DNA from: Sulfuritalea sp.
GTDB taxonomy: Bacteria; Pseudomonadota; Gammaproteobacteria; Burkholderiales; Rhodocyclaceae
DNA: 64,000 nucleotides
Direction: 5' to 3'
Assembly: GCA_023229545.1 (NCBI GenBank)
Contig: JALNZB010000018.1
Span: 11,154-75,153, forward strand
Numbering within the stretch: position 1 is the stretch's first letter; the number at the start of each line of letters is the position of its first letter. The notes beneath the pieces are model-generated. The model saw only the letters and a list, made by a program, of their open reading frames with translations. It had not been told where the DNA came from and did no database searches. A program made the translations under genes and the position numbers. Positions 24,324 to 32,295 of the stretch are shown here, piece after piece.

Positions 24324-25226
24324 ATGAACTGGAAGACGCTGGAGGGTTTCGTCGGCAATACGCCTCTGGTGCAGCTCAAGCGCATTCCCGGCGCCGAAAA
24401 TACCCGGCGCAACAACGTGATTCTGGCCAAGCTGGAAGGAAACAATCCGGCCGGATCGGTCAAGGATCGCCCCGCGCTGTCGATGATCGTCCATGCCGAA
24501 GCGCGCGGTCGCATCAAGCCCGGCGACACACTGATCGAAGCCACCTCGGGCAATACCGGGATCGCACTGGCGATGGCGGCGGCGATGCGCGGCTACCGCA
24601 TGATTCTGCTCATGCCGGAACATCAGAGCGTCGAACGCCGCCAGACCATGCGCGCCTTTGGCGCCGAATTGGTGCTGACGCCCAAGGCGGGAGGCATGGA
24701 GACCGCGCGCGACCTGGCCGAACAGATGGCGATGGACGGCAAGGGGATCGTGCTCGACCAGTTCGCCAACCCGGACAATCCGCTGGCGCACTACGAGGGC
24801 ACCGGGCCCGAGATCTGGCGCGACACCGATGGTCGCATCACGCATTTCGTTTCCAGCATGGGCACTACCGGCACCATCATGGGCTGCTCGCGCTATTTCA
24901 AGGAGATGAATCCGGCGATCGGCATTATCGGCTGCCAGCCCGAGGAAGGGTCGCAGATTCCCGGCATCCGCAAGTGGCAGGAAGCGTATTTGCCAAAGAT
25001 CTACGAGGCTTCGCGAGTGGACCGGATCGAGTACGTGAGCCAGGGCCAAGCCGAAGAAATGGCGCGACGGTTGGCGCGCGAGGAAGGCATCTTCGCCGGA
25101 ATTTCCTCCGGCGGCTCGCTGGTGGTGGCCTTGCGCATCGCCAGCCAGGTGGAGAACGCGGTAATTGTCAGCATCGTCTGTGATCGCGGCGACCGCTATC
25201 TTTCCACCGGCGTATTCCCTGCTTGA
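24324..25226 (+). CDS. cysM: Cysteine synthase B
   Basis: A 300-residue PLP enzyme that makes cysteine (or S-sulfocysteine) from O-acetylserine. The PLP Lys lies in NPAGSVKDRPALSM, the phosphate-binding loop in EATSGNTGIALAMAAAMRG, and the C-terminal ISSGGSLVVALRIA is also typical. The RIEYVSQGQAEEMAR region favours CysM over CysK. It is the last gene of the plus-strand run and faces the ankyrin lipoprotein gene across 79 bp. It shares this neighbourhood with hldD in other betaproteobacteria. Confidence 0.94.
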   Translation: MNWKTLEGFVGNTPLVQLKRIPGAENTRRNNVILAKLEGNNPAGSVKDRPALSMIVHAEARGRIKPGDTLIEATSGNTGIALAMAAAMRGYRMILLMPEHQSVERRQTMRAFGAELVLTPKAGGMETARDLAEQMAMDGKGIVLDQFANPDNPLAHYEGTGPEIWRDTDGRITHFVSSMGTTGTIMGCSRYFKEMNPAIGIIGCQPEEGSQIPGIRKWQEAYLPKIYEASRVDRIEYVSQGQAEEMARRLAREEGIFAGISSGGSLVVALRIASQVENAVIVSIVCDRGDRYLSTGVFPA

Positions 25227-25305
25227 TTCAATGTCGCATTCTAGTTGACATAATACCAATTATGCGAAGTACACGCAGGACTTATACAGGGGTTGTCTGA
25301 TGAAA

Positions 25306-25935
25306 TTACTCGACCGCCCCGACCTTGCGCAGATATTGCGCTATCTCCTCGTGCCCCAGTTTCCGGGCTAACTGCAAGGCGCTAACACCTTCATAATCAG
25401 CCAGATCCATATCTGCGTCGGCTTCGATCAGCAGGTGTACGAGATACAATTTCCCGAGCTTGACCGCCAGCATCAACGGGGTTTGGCCATTGGGTGCGCG
25501 AGCATCCAGCTTCGCGCCTTTGACGAACAACAAGGCTGCAACCTCCTTGCTGCCACCAAAAATTGCATAGTGCAAAGGCGTCCAGCCGGATGGGTTGAGA
25601 TCGGCACCGCTGGCAATCAAGGCCTGCACCGCATCCTGCCGGGCCTTGAGCGCCGCCAGCATCAAGGCTGTATCGCCATGCTGATTACGCCGATTGACGT
25701 TGGCGCGATTGGCCAGCAGGGTTTCCAGCAGGGACTGGTTGCCGTTGCGGGCGGCAATCATCAGCAGGGTCGATCCGCTGCGATCGGCGGTATTGACGTC
25801 CATGCCGCGCTTGAGCAGATCATGCACCGCGCCCGTGTCACCGTTGTTGGTGGCGGCAATAATATCGTCGTAGGCGCCCCCATGTGCCGAACAGGCGGAC
25901 ACCAGTATGGCCATACCGATCAAAAAATTACGCAT
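25306..25935 (-). CDS. Ankyrin-repeat lipoprotein
   Basis: About 209 residues with a lipoprotein signal (MRNFLIGMAILVSAC, lipobox VSAC) and then five to six ankyrin repeats, each carrying forms such as SGSTLLMIAARNGNQSLLETLL and HGDTALMLAALKARQDAVQAL. Ankyrin repeats bind proteins; the partner is unknown. The protein is expected to be anchored to a membrane facing the periplasm. The ATG at 25935 overlaps the end of tatD by 8 bp, so it is the last gene of the mltG-tmk-holB-tatD operon. The upstream ATG at 25950 would spoil the signal peptide. Confidence 0.82.
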   Translation of the reverse strand: MRNFLIGMAILVSACSAHGGAYDDIIAATNNGDTGAVHDLLKRGMDVNTADRSGSTLLMIAARNGNQSLLETLLANRANVNRRNQHGDTALMLAALKARQDAVQALIASGADLNPSGWTPLHYAIFGGSKEVAALLFVKGAKLDARAPNGQTPLMLAVKLGKLYLVHLLIEADADMDLADYEGVSALQLARKLGHEEIAQYLRKVGAVE

Positions 25936-26710
25936 AACAATCGACTCCAAACAGGCGGCTGAAATTGGCCGTCGTAGCCTGCGCCAGCTCCTCGATGCCG
26001 ATACCTCTCAACTTCGCTACTTCCTCGGCAACATGGCGTACCAGCGCCGGATGATTCAGTTTGCCGCGATACGGGACAGGCGCTAGATAGGGTGCATCGG
26101 TCTCGACGAGTATACGGTCGAGCGGGACAAAGCTTGCCACTTCCTTGATTTGAAGCGCATTCTTGAAGGTAACAATGCCCGAGAACGAAACGTGGAAACC
26201 AAGATCGAGTGCGGCTTCGGCTATCGCACGGGTTTCCGTGAAGCAGTGAAACACCCCCCCTACTTCTGCGGCGCCCTCCTCCCCGAGAATTCGCAGCGTA
26301 TCGGCGGCAGCCTCGCGAGTATGGATAATCAATGGCTTGCGGCAACGGCGCGCGGCGCGGATATGGGTACGAAAACGCTCGCGCTGCCATTCCAGGTTGC
26401 CTTCGAGGCGGTAGTAGTCAAGGCCGGTTTCGCCAATGGCAAGCACTTTGGGGTGTTCAGCCAGGCGGATCAGGGTGTCCTCATCCGCTTCCTCGCCCTC
26501 CTGTGTGTCGGGATGAACGCCAACCGCCGCGTAGAGATTGGGGAAGCGCCCGGTCAGTGCGAGAACATCGGGAAAACGCTCCAGCGTGACGCCGGCGATC
26601 AGTGCCCAGCCGACATCATTGGCCTTCATGGCCGCCAGCAACTCGTCTTCTCTGCCCTTGAAGTCAGGAAAATCGAGGTGGCAGTGGGAATCAACCAGCA
26701 AAGTATCCAT
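25928..26710 (-). CDS. tatD: TatD-family metal-dependent hydrolase/nuclease
   Basis: A 260-residue TIM-barrel hydrolase. The metal ligands are in LLVDSHCHLDFPDF, the conserved Glu in AIGETGLDYYR, with IIHTREAAADTLRIL, GVFHCFTE and LVETDAPYLAPVPYRGK. Family members are DNA exonucleases or D-tyrosyl-tRNA-related hydrolases; the TatD/YcfH type standing next to holB is the usual arrangement. The ATG at 26710 shares a base with the holB stop (TGATG). The frame stays open upstream of that ATG, but there it is only a shadow of holB. Confidence 0.9.
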   Translation of the reverse strand: MDTLLVDSHCHLDFPDFKGREDELLAAMKANDVGWALIAGVTLERFPDVLALTGRFPNLYAAVGVHPDTQEGEEADEDTLIRLAEHPKVLAIGETGLDYYRLEGNLEWQRERFRTHIRAARRCRKPLIIHTREAAADTLRILGEEGAAEVGGVFHCFTETRAIAEAALDLGFHVSFSGIVTFKNALQIKEVASFVPLDRILVETDAPYLAPVPYRGKLNHPALVRHVAEEVAKLRGIGIEELAQATTANFSRLFGVDCYA

Positions 26711-27765
26711 CAGGCGACCGGTCGCAGGGCGCGCAAGAAATAGGCGGCCAGATTTTCCAGAAACAGCAATTGATTCAATGGGTGACGCGCACTGCGGCGG
26801 AATTGATTGATCTCCCGTCCGGCCGCCAGCAAGGCGGTCGGGTTGAGGTCTTGTACCCCTTTGGGTCGCGGCCAGCCACTGTGGTAGCGAACCTCTCCGG
26901 CCATGCACTCCAGCGCCAGATCGAACAGCCAGCGCTGCACGCCTTCGACCAGATGTTCCATGCGAAACAACCCGTCGCCCTTGAGCAGACCGTCCCAGCG
27001 CGCGGCAAGCGCAATGGGGTCGGCGGTCGGCGAAATCAGGGAATCCACCAGCGCGTCGATGGGGGCCAGTTGCCCCTGCTCTTTCCACTGCGCCACGCGC
27101 ATCGGAGCGCCTCCGGCGAGCTGGAGATAGCGCGCCGCCTGTTTTTCGAGCCCAGCGCTGGCCAGCCAGGCCGTCGCCGCATCGGCATTCGGAGCGCCAA
27201 AAGGAATCACCCGGCAACGACTGCGAATGGTTGGCAACAGTGATTTTGTCTTTGATGAAACCAATATAAAATATACGCTTGCAGGAGGTTCTTCAAGTAT
27301 CTTGAGAAGTGCATTGGCTGACGCCGGATTCATCGCCTCGGCTTCGGTGATGAGCACGACGCGGTTGCCGTTACGATGGCTGCCGGTAAAAACGAAGCCT
27401 TCGAGTTCGCGAATCTGGTCGATCTTGATGATGTTCGCACTGCGCTTCTTGGTCTTTTCCGCCGCTTTTTTTTCACTGACGCCTTCTTCGGCGTCGTCGT
27501 CACCTTCCGGCGCGACACGTCGAAAGTCGGGATGATTGCCGGCGTCCAACCAACGACACGCCTGACACTCGCCGCATGCGGTCAACTCTTGGGTGATCGA
27601 CTCGCAGAGCAGAAGCGCGGCAAGCTGTTCGGAGAATGCGGTCTTGCCGACGCCAGCGGGTCCGACCAGCAGTACGGCATGCGGGAGGCGGTCGAGTCCC
27701 TGCCCGAGCAGTTGCTCCTTTATTGCTTCATTCCACTGTAACTGTTTTAAGTCAAAGTGTTGCAA
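26710..27765 (-). CDS. holB: DNA polymerase III subunit delta'
   Basis: A 351-residue clamp-loader subunit. The Walker A motif is VGPAGVGKTAFSEQL, zinc-binding cysteines are in CGECQACRWLD, and sensor regions include PASANALLKILEEPP and the SRC motif in TIRSRCRVIPFG. It opens the sliding clamp together with HolA and DnaX. The only possible start is a rare TTG at 27765, because an in-frame TAG lies just upstream; this start overlaps the end of tmk by 14 bp. Translation is therefore probably coupled to tmk. Confidence 0.94.
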   Translation of the reverse strand: MQHFDLKQLQWNEAIKEQLLGQGLDRLPHAVLLVGPAGVGKTAFSEQLAALLLCESITQELTACGECQACRWLDAGNHPDFRRVAPEGDDDAEEGVSEKKAAEKTKKRSANIIKIDQIRELEGFVFTGSHRNGNRVVLITEAEAMNPASANALLKILEEPPASVYFILVSSKTKSLLPTIRSRCRVIPFGAPNADAATAWLASAGLEKQAARYLQLAGGAPMRVAQWKEQGQLAPIDALVDSLISPTADPIALAARWDGLLKGDGLFRMEHLVEGVQRWLFDLALECMAGEVRYHSGWPRPKGVQDLNPTALLAAGREINQFRRSARHPLNQLLFLENLAAYFLRALRPVA

Positions 27766-28363
27766 CTATATCCTCAAGTACTTTATTAATTGAATTGGGG
27801 GTCTGGGTGGCATCGATCAAACGCACACGATCAGGATTTTCGGTCGCTATGCGCAGGTAGGCGGCGCGCACCCGCTCAAAAAAGGCTGCTTGTTCCTGCT
27901 CGAAACGATCCGGGTTTGAGGTTGCGGCATGCAGGCGTTGCTGGGCAATGGCTACCGGCGCGTCGAAAATCAGGGTCAGATCGGGTTGCAGGTCGCCCAG
28001 TACCCAATCGGCGAGTTGGTCCAGCTTCTTCCAGCTCAGTCCGCGCCCTCCTCCCTGATACGCAAACGAAGCGTCGACAAAGCGGTCGCAAACCACCCAG
28101 TCGCCACGCGCCAGGGCCGGTTCGATGACTTGCGCCAGATGCTCGCGGCGGGCGGCGAACATCAGCAGCGCCTCGGTTTCCAGATGCATGGGTTCGGCCA
28201 GCAGCAGGGCGCGAAGTTTCTCCCCCAGCGGCGTGCCGCCCGGTTCGCGGGTCGCTACCACGGTTCGACCCTGGCCGCGCAGATAATCCACCAGCCAGGC
28301 GTGTTGGGTACTTTTTCCGGCACCGTCGATGCCCTCGAAACTGATGAAACGGCCTCGTGCCAT
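27752..28363 (-). CDS. tmk: Thymidylate kinase
   Basis: A 203-residue kinase that makes dTDP from dTMP. The P-loop FISFEGIDGAGKSTQ and the DRX motif in VVCDRFVDASFAYQGGGRG are diagnostic. The length fits. It lies 6 bp downstream of mltG and overlaps holB by 14 bp, the standard mltG-tmk-holB order in proteobacteria. Confidence 0.96.
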   Translation of the reverse strand: MARGRFISFEGIDGAGKSTQHAWLVDYLRGQGRTVVATREPGGTPLGEKLRALLLAEPMHLETEALLMFAARREHLAQVIEPALARGDWVVCDRFVDASFAYQGGGRGLSWKKLDQLADWVLGDLQPDLTLIFDAPVAIAQQRLHAATSNPDRFEQEQAAFFERVRAAYLRIATENPDRVRLIDATQTPNSINKVLEDIVATL

Positions 28364-28369
28364 GTTCGT

Positions 28370-29359
28370 CTAGCGCCTTTGATACTTGTTGACGGCGTTG
28401 TTGTGTTGGTCCAGCGACGCTGAAAACTCGCTCGATCCATCGCCTCGGGCCACAAAATACAGGCTGTCGCTCGGCGGCGGCTTGGCTGCGGCTTGCAGCG
28501 AAGCCAGCCCCGGCATGGCAATCGGCGTCGGCGGCAAACCCGCTCGGGTGTAGGTATTCCAGGGTGTATCGGTCAGCAAATCGACCTTGCGCAGATTGCC
28601 GTCGAAACGCTCGCCAAGACCATAAATCACCGTCGGATCGGTTTGCAGCAGCATGCCGCGCCGCAGCCGATTGACGAACACGGCGGCGACCTGTGGCCGA
28701 TCAGCCGGCGAGCCGGTTTCCTTTTCCACGATCGATGCCAGGATCAACAACTCGTAGGGCGTTTTGACCGGATGAGTACTCTCGCGTCTTTCCCAAGCGG
28801 CAGCCAGCCGTGGCTGCATCGACCTGTAGGCGCGGCGCAGGACATCAATATCGCTGCTGCCTTTGTTGAACAGGTAGGTGTCGGGAAAAAACAGGCCCTC
28901 TGGATGACCTTCCTTCGCACCCAGAAGAGCGAGGATTTTCGTATCGCTCAGCTTCTGCGAGTCATGAACGAGATCGGGATGTTCATTCAAGGCGGCGCGG
29001 AACTGGCGGAAGGTCTTGCCTTCCACCAACACGATTTCGCCCCGCATCACGTCGCCGCGCGTCAGCGTGTCGAGCAGCGCCATGGCCGTCAAACCCTCTT
29101 CCACCTCATAACTGCCAGCCTTGATTATCGACGAGCGCCCCAGGATGCGCCCCAACAGTTCGAGTTGCCAGGCTGGCAGATCGATGCCTGCCGCCTCGAT
29201 GGTCTGCGCCGCCGTGCGCAGGCTGGCGCCAGGGGGCACGGAGAAAGCAGTCGGGTCGCTTCGCATCGGCAGAGGGCGCACGGTTAACCAACTGGTGCCC
29301 GCAGTAATGGCGAGAAATGCGAGAATCAGTGCCAGCAGGATGAGTTTGAAAGTACGCAT
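28370..29359 (-). CDS. mltG: Endolytic murein transglycosylase
   Basis: A 329-residue inner membrane protein with one N-terminal membrane segment (about residues 5-25), a LysM-like part, and the YceG catalytic domain with the catalytic Glu in LLILASIVEKETGSPADR and the conserved LQTDPTVIYGLG and NTYTRAGLPPTPIAMPG. MltG cuts nascent peptidoglycan strands and limits their length. It is the first gene of the minus-strand operon. The divergent spacer to ygfZ is 86 bp and probably contains both promoters. Confidence 0.95.
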   Translation of the reverse strand: MRTFKLILLALILAFLAITAGTSWLTVRPLPMRSDPTAFSVPPGASLRTAAQTIEAAGIDLPAWQLELLGRILGRSSIIKAGSYEVEEGLTAMALLDTLTRGDVMRGEIVLVEGKTFRQFRAALNEHPDLVHDSQKLSDTKILALLGAKEGHPEGLFFPDTYLFNKGSSDIDVLRRAYRSMQPRLAAAWERRESTHPVKTPYELLILASIVEKETGSPADRPQVAAVFVNRLRRGMLLQTDPTVIYGLGERFDGNLRKVDLLTDTPWNTYTRAGLPPTPIAMPGLASLQAAAKPPPSDSLYFVARGDGSSEFSASLDQHNNAVNKYQRR

Positions 29360-29445
29360 AACACATTGAATAAGGACGGGGCGGACGCCATCTACAGCGC
29401 TGCCGCGATAATAACATTCCCAACCCTTCGACCCGGACCCGCCTC

Positions 29446-30489
29446 ATGACTCACGAATGGATTCCCTTCCTTGCCAGCCACGGACTGGCGGTCGACGGCA
29501 GCCACTTTGGCTCAGTCGCGGACGAGCTGATCGCGGCACGCGACGGCGCGGTTGTGGCCCCCTTGACCGACCTCGGCCTGATCCGCGCCAGCGGCGTCGA
29601 TGCCGCCGGGTTTCTGCACAATCTGCTGACCAACGATATCAACGGCATCACGCCGGATGGCGCGCGCTTTGCGGGTCTGTGCACGCCCAAGGGACGCCTA
29701 CTAGCGCTGCTCTTGATCTGGCGCGAGGGCGATGACTTCCTGCTGATGTTGCCGCGTGACATATTGCCGGCGACATTGAAAAGACTGTCGATGTACGTGC
29801 TGCGCTCCAGGGTAAAGCTAAGCGACGCGACGGCGCAGCGGGCGCTGATCGGTTATTCGAACGGAACCACCGTCCCGCCAGCACCGACTATTGCCGCCGA
29901 TCTGCCGCGTTTCGGCGTGACGGCTTTGGCCGGTGGCCACGTCATTCGCCTCGACGACAAGCGCTGGCTGCTTGCCCCCAGCCCGGAAGCGGCCATCGCC
30001 CGCTGGGCCGAACTGACCGCCAGCGCCAAACCCGTGGGCCTCGCCGCCTGGCAATGGCTGGAGATCGCCGCCGGGCAGCCGCGTGTGGTCGCCGCGACGC
30101 AGGAGGCCTTTGTGCCGCAAATGCTGAACATGGAACTGCCCGCCGTGGCGGGCCTGAGTTTCACCAAGGGCTGCTATCCGGGACAGGAAATTGTCGCCCG
30201 CACGCAATATCTGGGCAAGATCAAGCGGCGGATTTATCGTGCCAGACTTGCCACGGCGGTTACCCCCGGTACCCTTGTCTATGCCCCGGAAACCGGCGAT
30301 CAGTATTGCGGCGCGGTGGTCAGCGTGGCGCCCTCCCCAGCTGGCGGTTTCGAATGTCTGGTCTGCGTCCAGATCGGTGCCGTGGAATCCGGGGAAGTTC
30401 GCGTTGGCGCCGTAGACGGCGAGCGACTGGAGTTTCTGCCCCTGCCTTACGCCCTGAAAGAAGCCCCCTTGGGGGACGAGATCGCCTGA
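29446..30489 (+). CDS. ygfZ: Folate-binding Fe-S cluster maturation protein YgfZ
   Basis: A 347-residue protein related to the glycine-cleavage T-protein. The signature KGCYPGQE lies in FTKGCYPGQEIVARTQYLG. YgfZ uses tetrahydrofolate to help repair or assemble certain iron-sulfur enzymes. The length is typical. It is divergent from mltG, a pairing seen in many betaproteobacteria, and is followed after 10 bp by the NRDE gene on the same strand. Confidence 0.93.
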   Translation: MTHEWIPFLASHGLAVDGSHFGSVADELIAARDGAVVAPLTDLGLIRASGVDAAGFLHNLLTNDINGITPDGARFAGLCTPKGRLLALLLIWREGDDFLLMLPRDILPATLKRLSMYVLRSRVKLSDATAQRALIGYSNGTTVPPAPTIAADLPRFGVTALAGGHVIRLDDKRWLLAPSPEAAIARWAELTASAKPVGLAAWQWLEIAAGQPRVVAATQEAFVPQMLNMELPAVAGLSFTKGCYPGQEIVARTQYLGKIKRRIYRARLATAVTPGTLVYAPETGDQYCGAVVSVAPSPAGGFECLVCVQIGAVESGEVRVGAVDGERLEFLPLPYALKEAPLGDEIA

Positions 30490-30499
30490 ACGAAAAATA

Positions 30500-31267
30500 A
30501 TGTGCCTGATCCTCGTCGCCTGGCGGGTTCATCGCGATTACCCGCTGGTGGTGGCGGCCAATCGCGATGAGTTCTTCGCCCGCCCGACGGCACCTGCCGC
30601 CTTCTGGAAAGACGCGCCGCAGATCCTGGCCGGACGTGACCTTGAAGCCGGCGGCACGTGGCTGGGCATCACCCGCAGCGGGCGTTTTGCCGCGCTGACG
30701 AATTTCCGCGATCCGGCGCAGAACCGCAGCGGCGCGCCTTCGCGCGGCAGGCTGGTGGCGGATTTTCTGGCCGCAAGCGAAGCGCCGCCAGCTTATCTGG
30801 AGCGCATCGCGCCTCGCGCCAGCCAGTGCAACGGCTACAACCTGCTGGTGGGCGATGGCGAGACGCTGTGGTGGTCGTCGAACATGGGCGGCGAATCGCG
30901 GCGACTGGAGCCGGGCGTGTATGGCGTATCCAACCATCTGCTCGATACGCCTTGGCCAAAAGTCGGCGCTGGCAAGACGGCGCTGGCACAAGCGATTGAC
31001 CGGTTGCCCGAAGATGAAGCGCTGTTTCAACTGCTGCGGGACGATGGCATCCATCCCGACGAACAGTTGCCGCACACCGGGGTTCCCCTCGACTGGGAGC
31101 GCCTGCTGTCCTCGGCCTTCGTCAAGTCGCCCGACTACGGCACGCGCAGCTCAACCGTATTGTGCATGGGGCGGGACGGCTGGACCAGTTTCGACGAGCA
31201 GACCTGGCTGCCGAGCGCGCAGCGCGGCGAGCGCCTGCGCTATCGATTTATTTCCCGGCTGCCATGA
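30500..31267 (+). CDS. NRDE-family protein (TANGO2-like)
   Basis: A 255-residue protein with the family motif ANRDEFFARPTAPAAFW near the start, plus GRDLEAGGTWLGITRSGRFA and NFRDP. The family relates to eukaryotic TANGO2, and its biochemical role is not settled. A copy of the dispersed 26-bp repeat (30957-30982) encodes KVGAGKTA in the middle of the protein. The 3' end overlaps the convergent YkuD gene by 20 bp. It likely shares a transcript with ygfZ. Confidence 0.85.
   Translation: MCLILVAWRVHRDYPLVVAANRDEFFARPTAPAAFWKDAPQILAGRDLEAGGTWLGITRSGRFAALTNFRDPAQNRSGAPSRGRLVADFLAASEAPPAYLERIAPRASQCNGYNLLVGDGETLWWSSNMGGESRRLEPGVYGVSNHLLDTPWPKVGAGKTALAQAIDRLPEDEALFQLLRDDGIHPDEQLPHTGVPLDWERLLSSAFVKSPDYGTRSSTVLCMGRDGWTSFDEQTWLPSAQRGERLRYRFISRLP
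30957..30982 (+). repeat. Dispersed 26-bp repeat, copy in the NRDE gene
   Basis: Two differences from the consensus. In the gene it is read as Lys-Val-Gly-Ala-Gly-Lys-Thr-Ala, the same frame as in the other coding copies. Confidence 0.8.
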
Positions 31268-31781
31268 ATTCCAGTTCTTCCTCGACACCGAACTCGACAA
31301 TATCGACTGGCGTATAAACCGGCACCAGATCGAACAGTTCGATGATGTCCTGGTTCCTCATGCGCACGCAGCCGATCGAACCCGGCGTGCCCATGGCCAC
31401 GGTGTCCGGCGAGCCATGCAGATAGATGTAGCGGCGCATGGTATCGACTTCGCCGAGCCGGTTGCGCCCCGGCTCCTTGCCCGAGAGCCACAGGATGCGC
31501 GTCAAGATCCAGTCGCGACCGGGAAACTGTTCCGCGAGTTGCGGCGTCCACAGTTCGCCGGTCGGTCGGCGGCGCACGAACACCGTATTCGCCGTCTCGC
31601 CAGCGCCGACTTTCGCCCGAATGATGTGCCGGCCGCGCGGCGTGCAGAAGCTGCCGTTTTGCTCGCCGGCTCCGTTCCTGGCCGTGGAGACAGGGTAACG
31701 GCGCAGCAGCGCGCCGTGCGCGTCATGGAGTTCCAGAGTCTGTTGCGGCAGGCTGATGCGGATATGCATGGCTGCGTTCAT
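31248..31781 (-). CDS. L,D-transpeptidase (YkuD family)
   Basis: A 177-residue protein consisting mainly of the YkuD catalytic domain; the active-site region reads YIYLHGSPDTVAMG and GSIGCVRMRNQDI, with the catalytic Cys in SIGC. Such enzymes form 3-3 cross-links in peptidoglycan or attach proteins to it. No signal peptide is seen from the ATG at 31781, so export is uncertain. That ATG lies 8 bp after the tadA stop; the longer upstream frame is a shadow of tadA. A perfect copy of the dispersed repeat encodes KVGAGETA (31590-31615). Confidence 0.85.
   Translation of the reverse strand: MNAAMHIRISLPQQTLELHDAHGALLRRYPVSTARNGAGEQNGSFCTPRGRHIIRAKVGAGETANTVFVRRRPTGELWTPQLAEQFPGRDWILTRILWLSGKEPGRNRLGEVDTMRRYIYLHGSPDTVAMGTPGSIGCVRMRNQDIIELFDLVPVYTPVDIVEFGVEEELEFMAAGK
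31590..31615 (-). repeat. Dispersed 26-bp repeat, reference copy in the L,D-transpeptidase gene
   Basis: Minus strand: CGAAAGTCGGCGCTGG then CGAGACGGCG. This copy best represents the family and is used here as the consensus. Read as KVGAGETA. Confidence 0.85.
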
Positions 31782-31788
31782 CCGCGAA

Positions 31789-32253
31789 TCAAGCCACCAG
31801 CGTGCGCCCGCGACGCGCGGCGAAGAATTCCGACAGCAGGCTGCCGCACTCCTCCGCCAGAACGCCACCGACGACTGCGGTGTGATGATTGAGCCGGGAT
31901 TCGCCGAACAGGTCGATGACACTGCCCGCCGCGCCGGTCTTGGGATCGCGCGCGCCATACACGACGCGGTCGACGCGCGCATGCATGATCGCGCCGGCGC
32001 ACATGGCGCAAGGCTCCAGCGTCACGTACAAGGTGCAGCCCGGCAGGCGGTAGTTGCCCAGGCGCGTGGCGGCGTCGCGCAGAGCCATGATTTCAGCGTG
32101 GGCCGTGGGGTCGTGGCGGCCAATCGGCTGATTGAAGCCGCGCCCCACCACTTCCCCGTCCATCACGATCAGCGCGCCCACCGGCACTTCACCGATCGCG
32201 CCTGCCTCGCGCGCCAGATCCAGTGCCAGCCCCATGAAACCGCTCTCGTCCAT
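31789..32253 (-). CDS. tadA: tRNA-specific adenosine deaminase
   Basis: A 154-residue zinc deaminase that makes inosine at the wobble position of tRNA-Arg(ACG). The zinc-binding and proton-shuttle residues are in PTAHAEIMALRDAA and LEPCAMCAGAIMHARVDRVVYG. The ATG at 32253 gives MDESGFMGLALDLAREAG, the usual family start; a GTG six codons upstream is also open. It lies between ppdK and the L,D-transpeptidase gene on the minus strand. Confidence 0.95.
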   Translation of the reverse strand: MDESGFMGLALDLAREAGAIGEVPVGALIVMDGEVVGRGFNQPIGRHDPTAHAEIMALRDAATRLGNYRLPGCTLYVTLEPCAMCAGAIMHARVDRVVYGARDPKTGAAGSVIDLFGESRLNHHTAVVGGVLAEECGSLLSEFFAARRGRTLVA

Positions 32254-32295
32254 GGGGCCGATTATGGTCACACCATTGCCTTGCGCTGTAGCGCC

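Noticed and set aside
25245..25250. TTGACA resembling a -35 box after cysM
   Set aside because: It points toward the end of a convergent gene, and no -10 box or downstream plus-strand gene fits.
31782..31982. Longer start for the L,D-transpeptidase
   Set aside because: The extra 67 residues lie entirely inside tadA in another frame and are Arg/Ser/Ala-rich noise.
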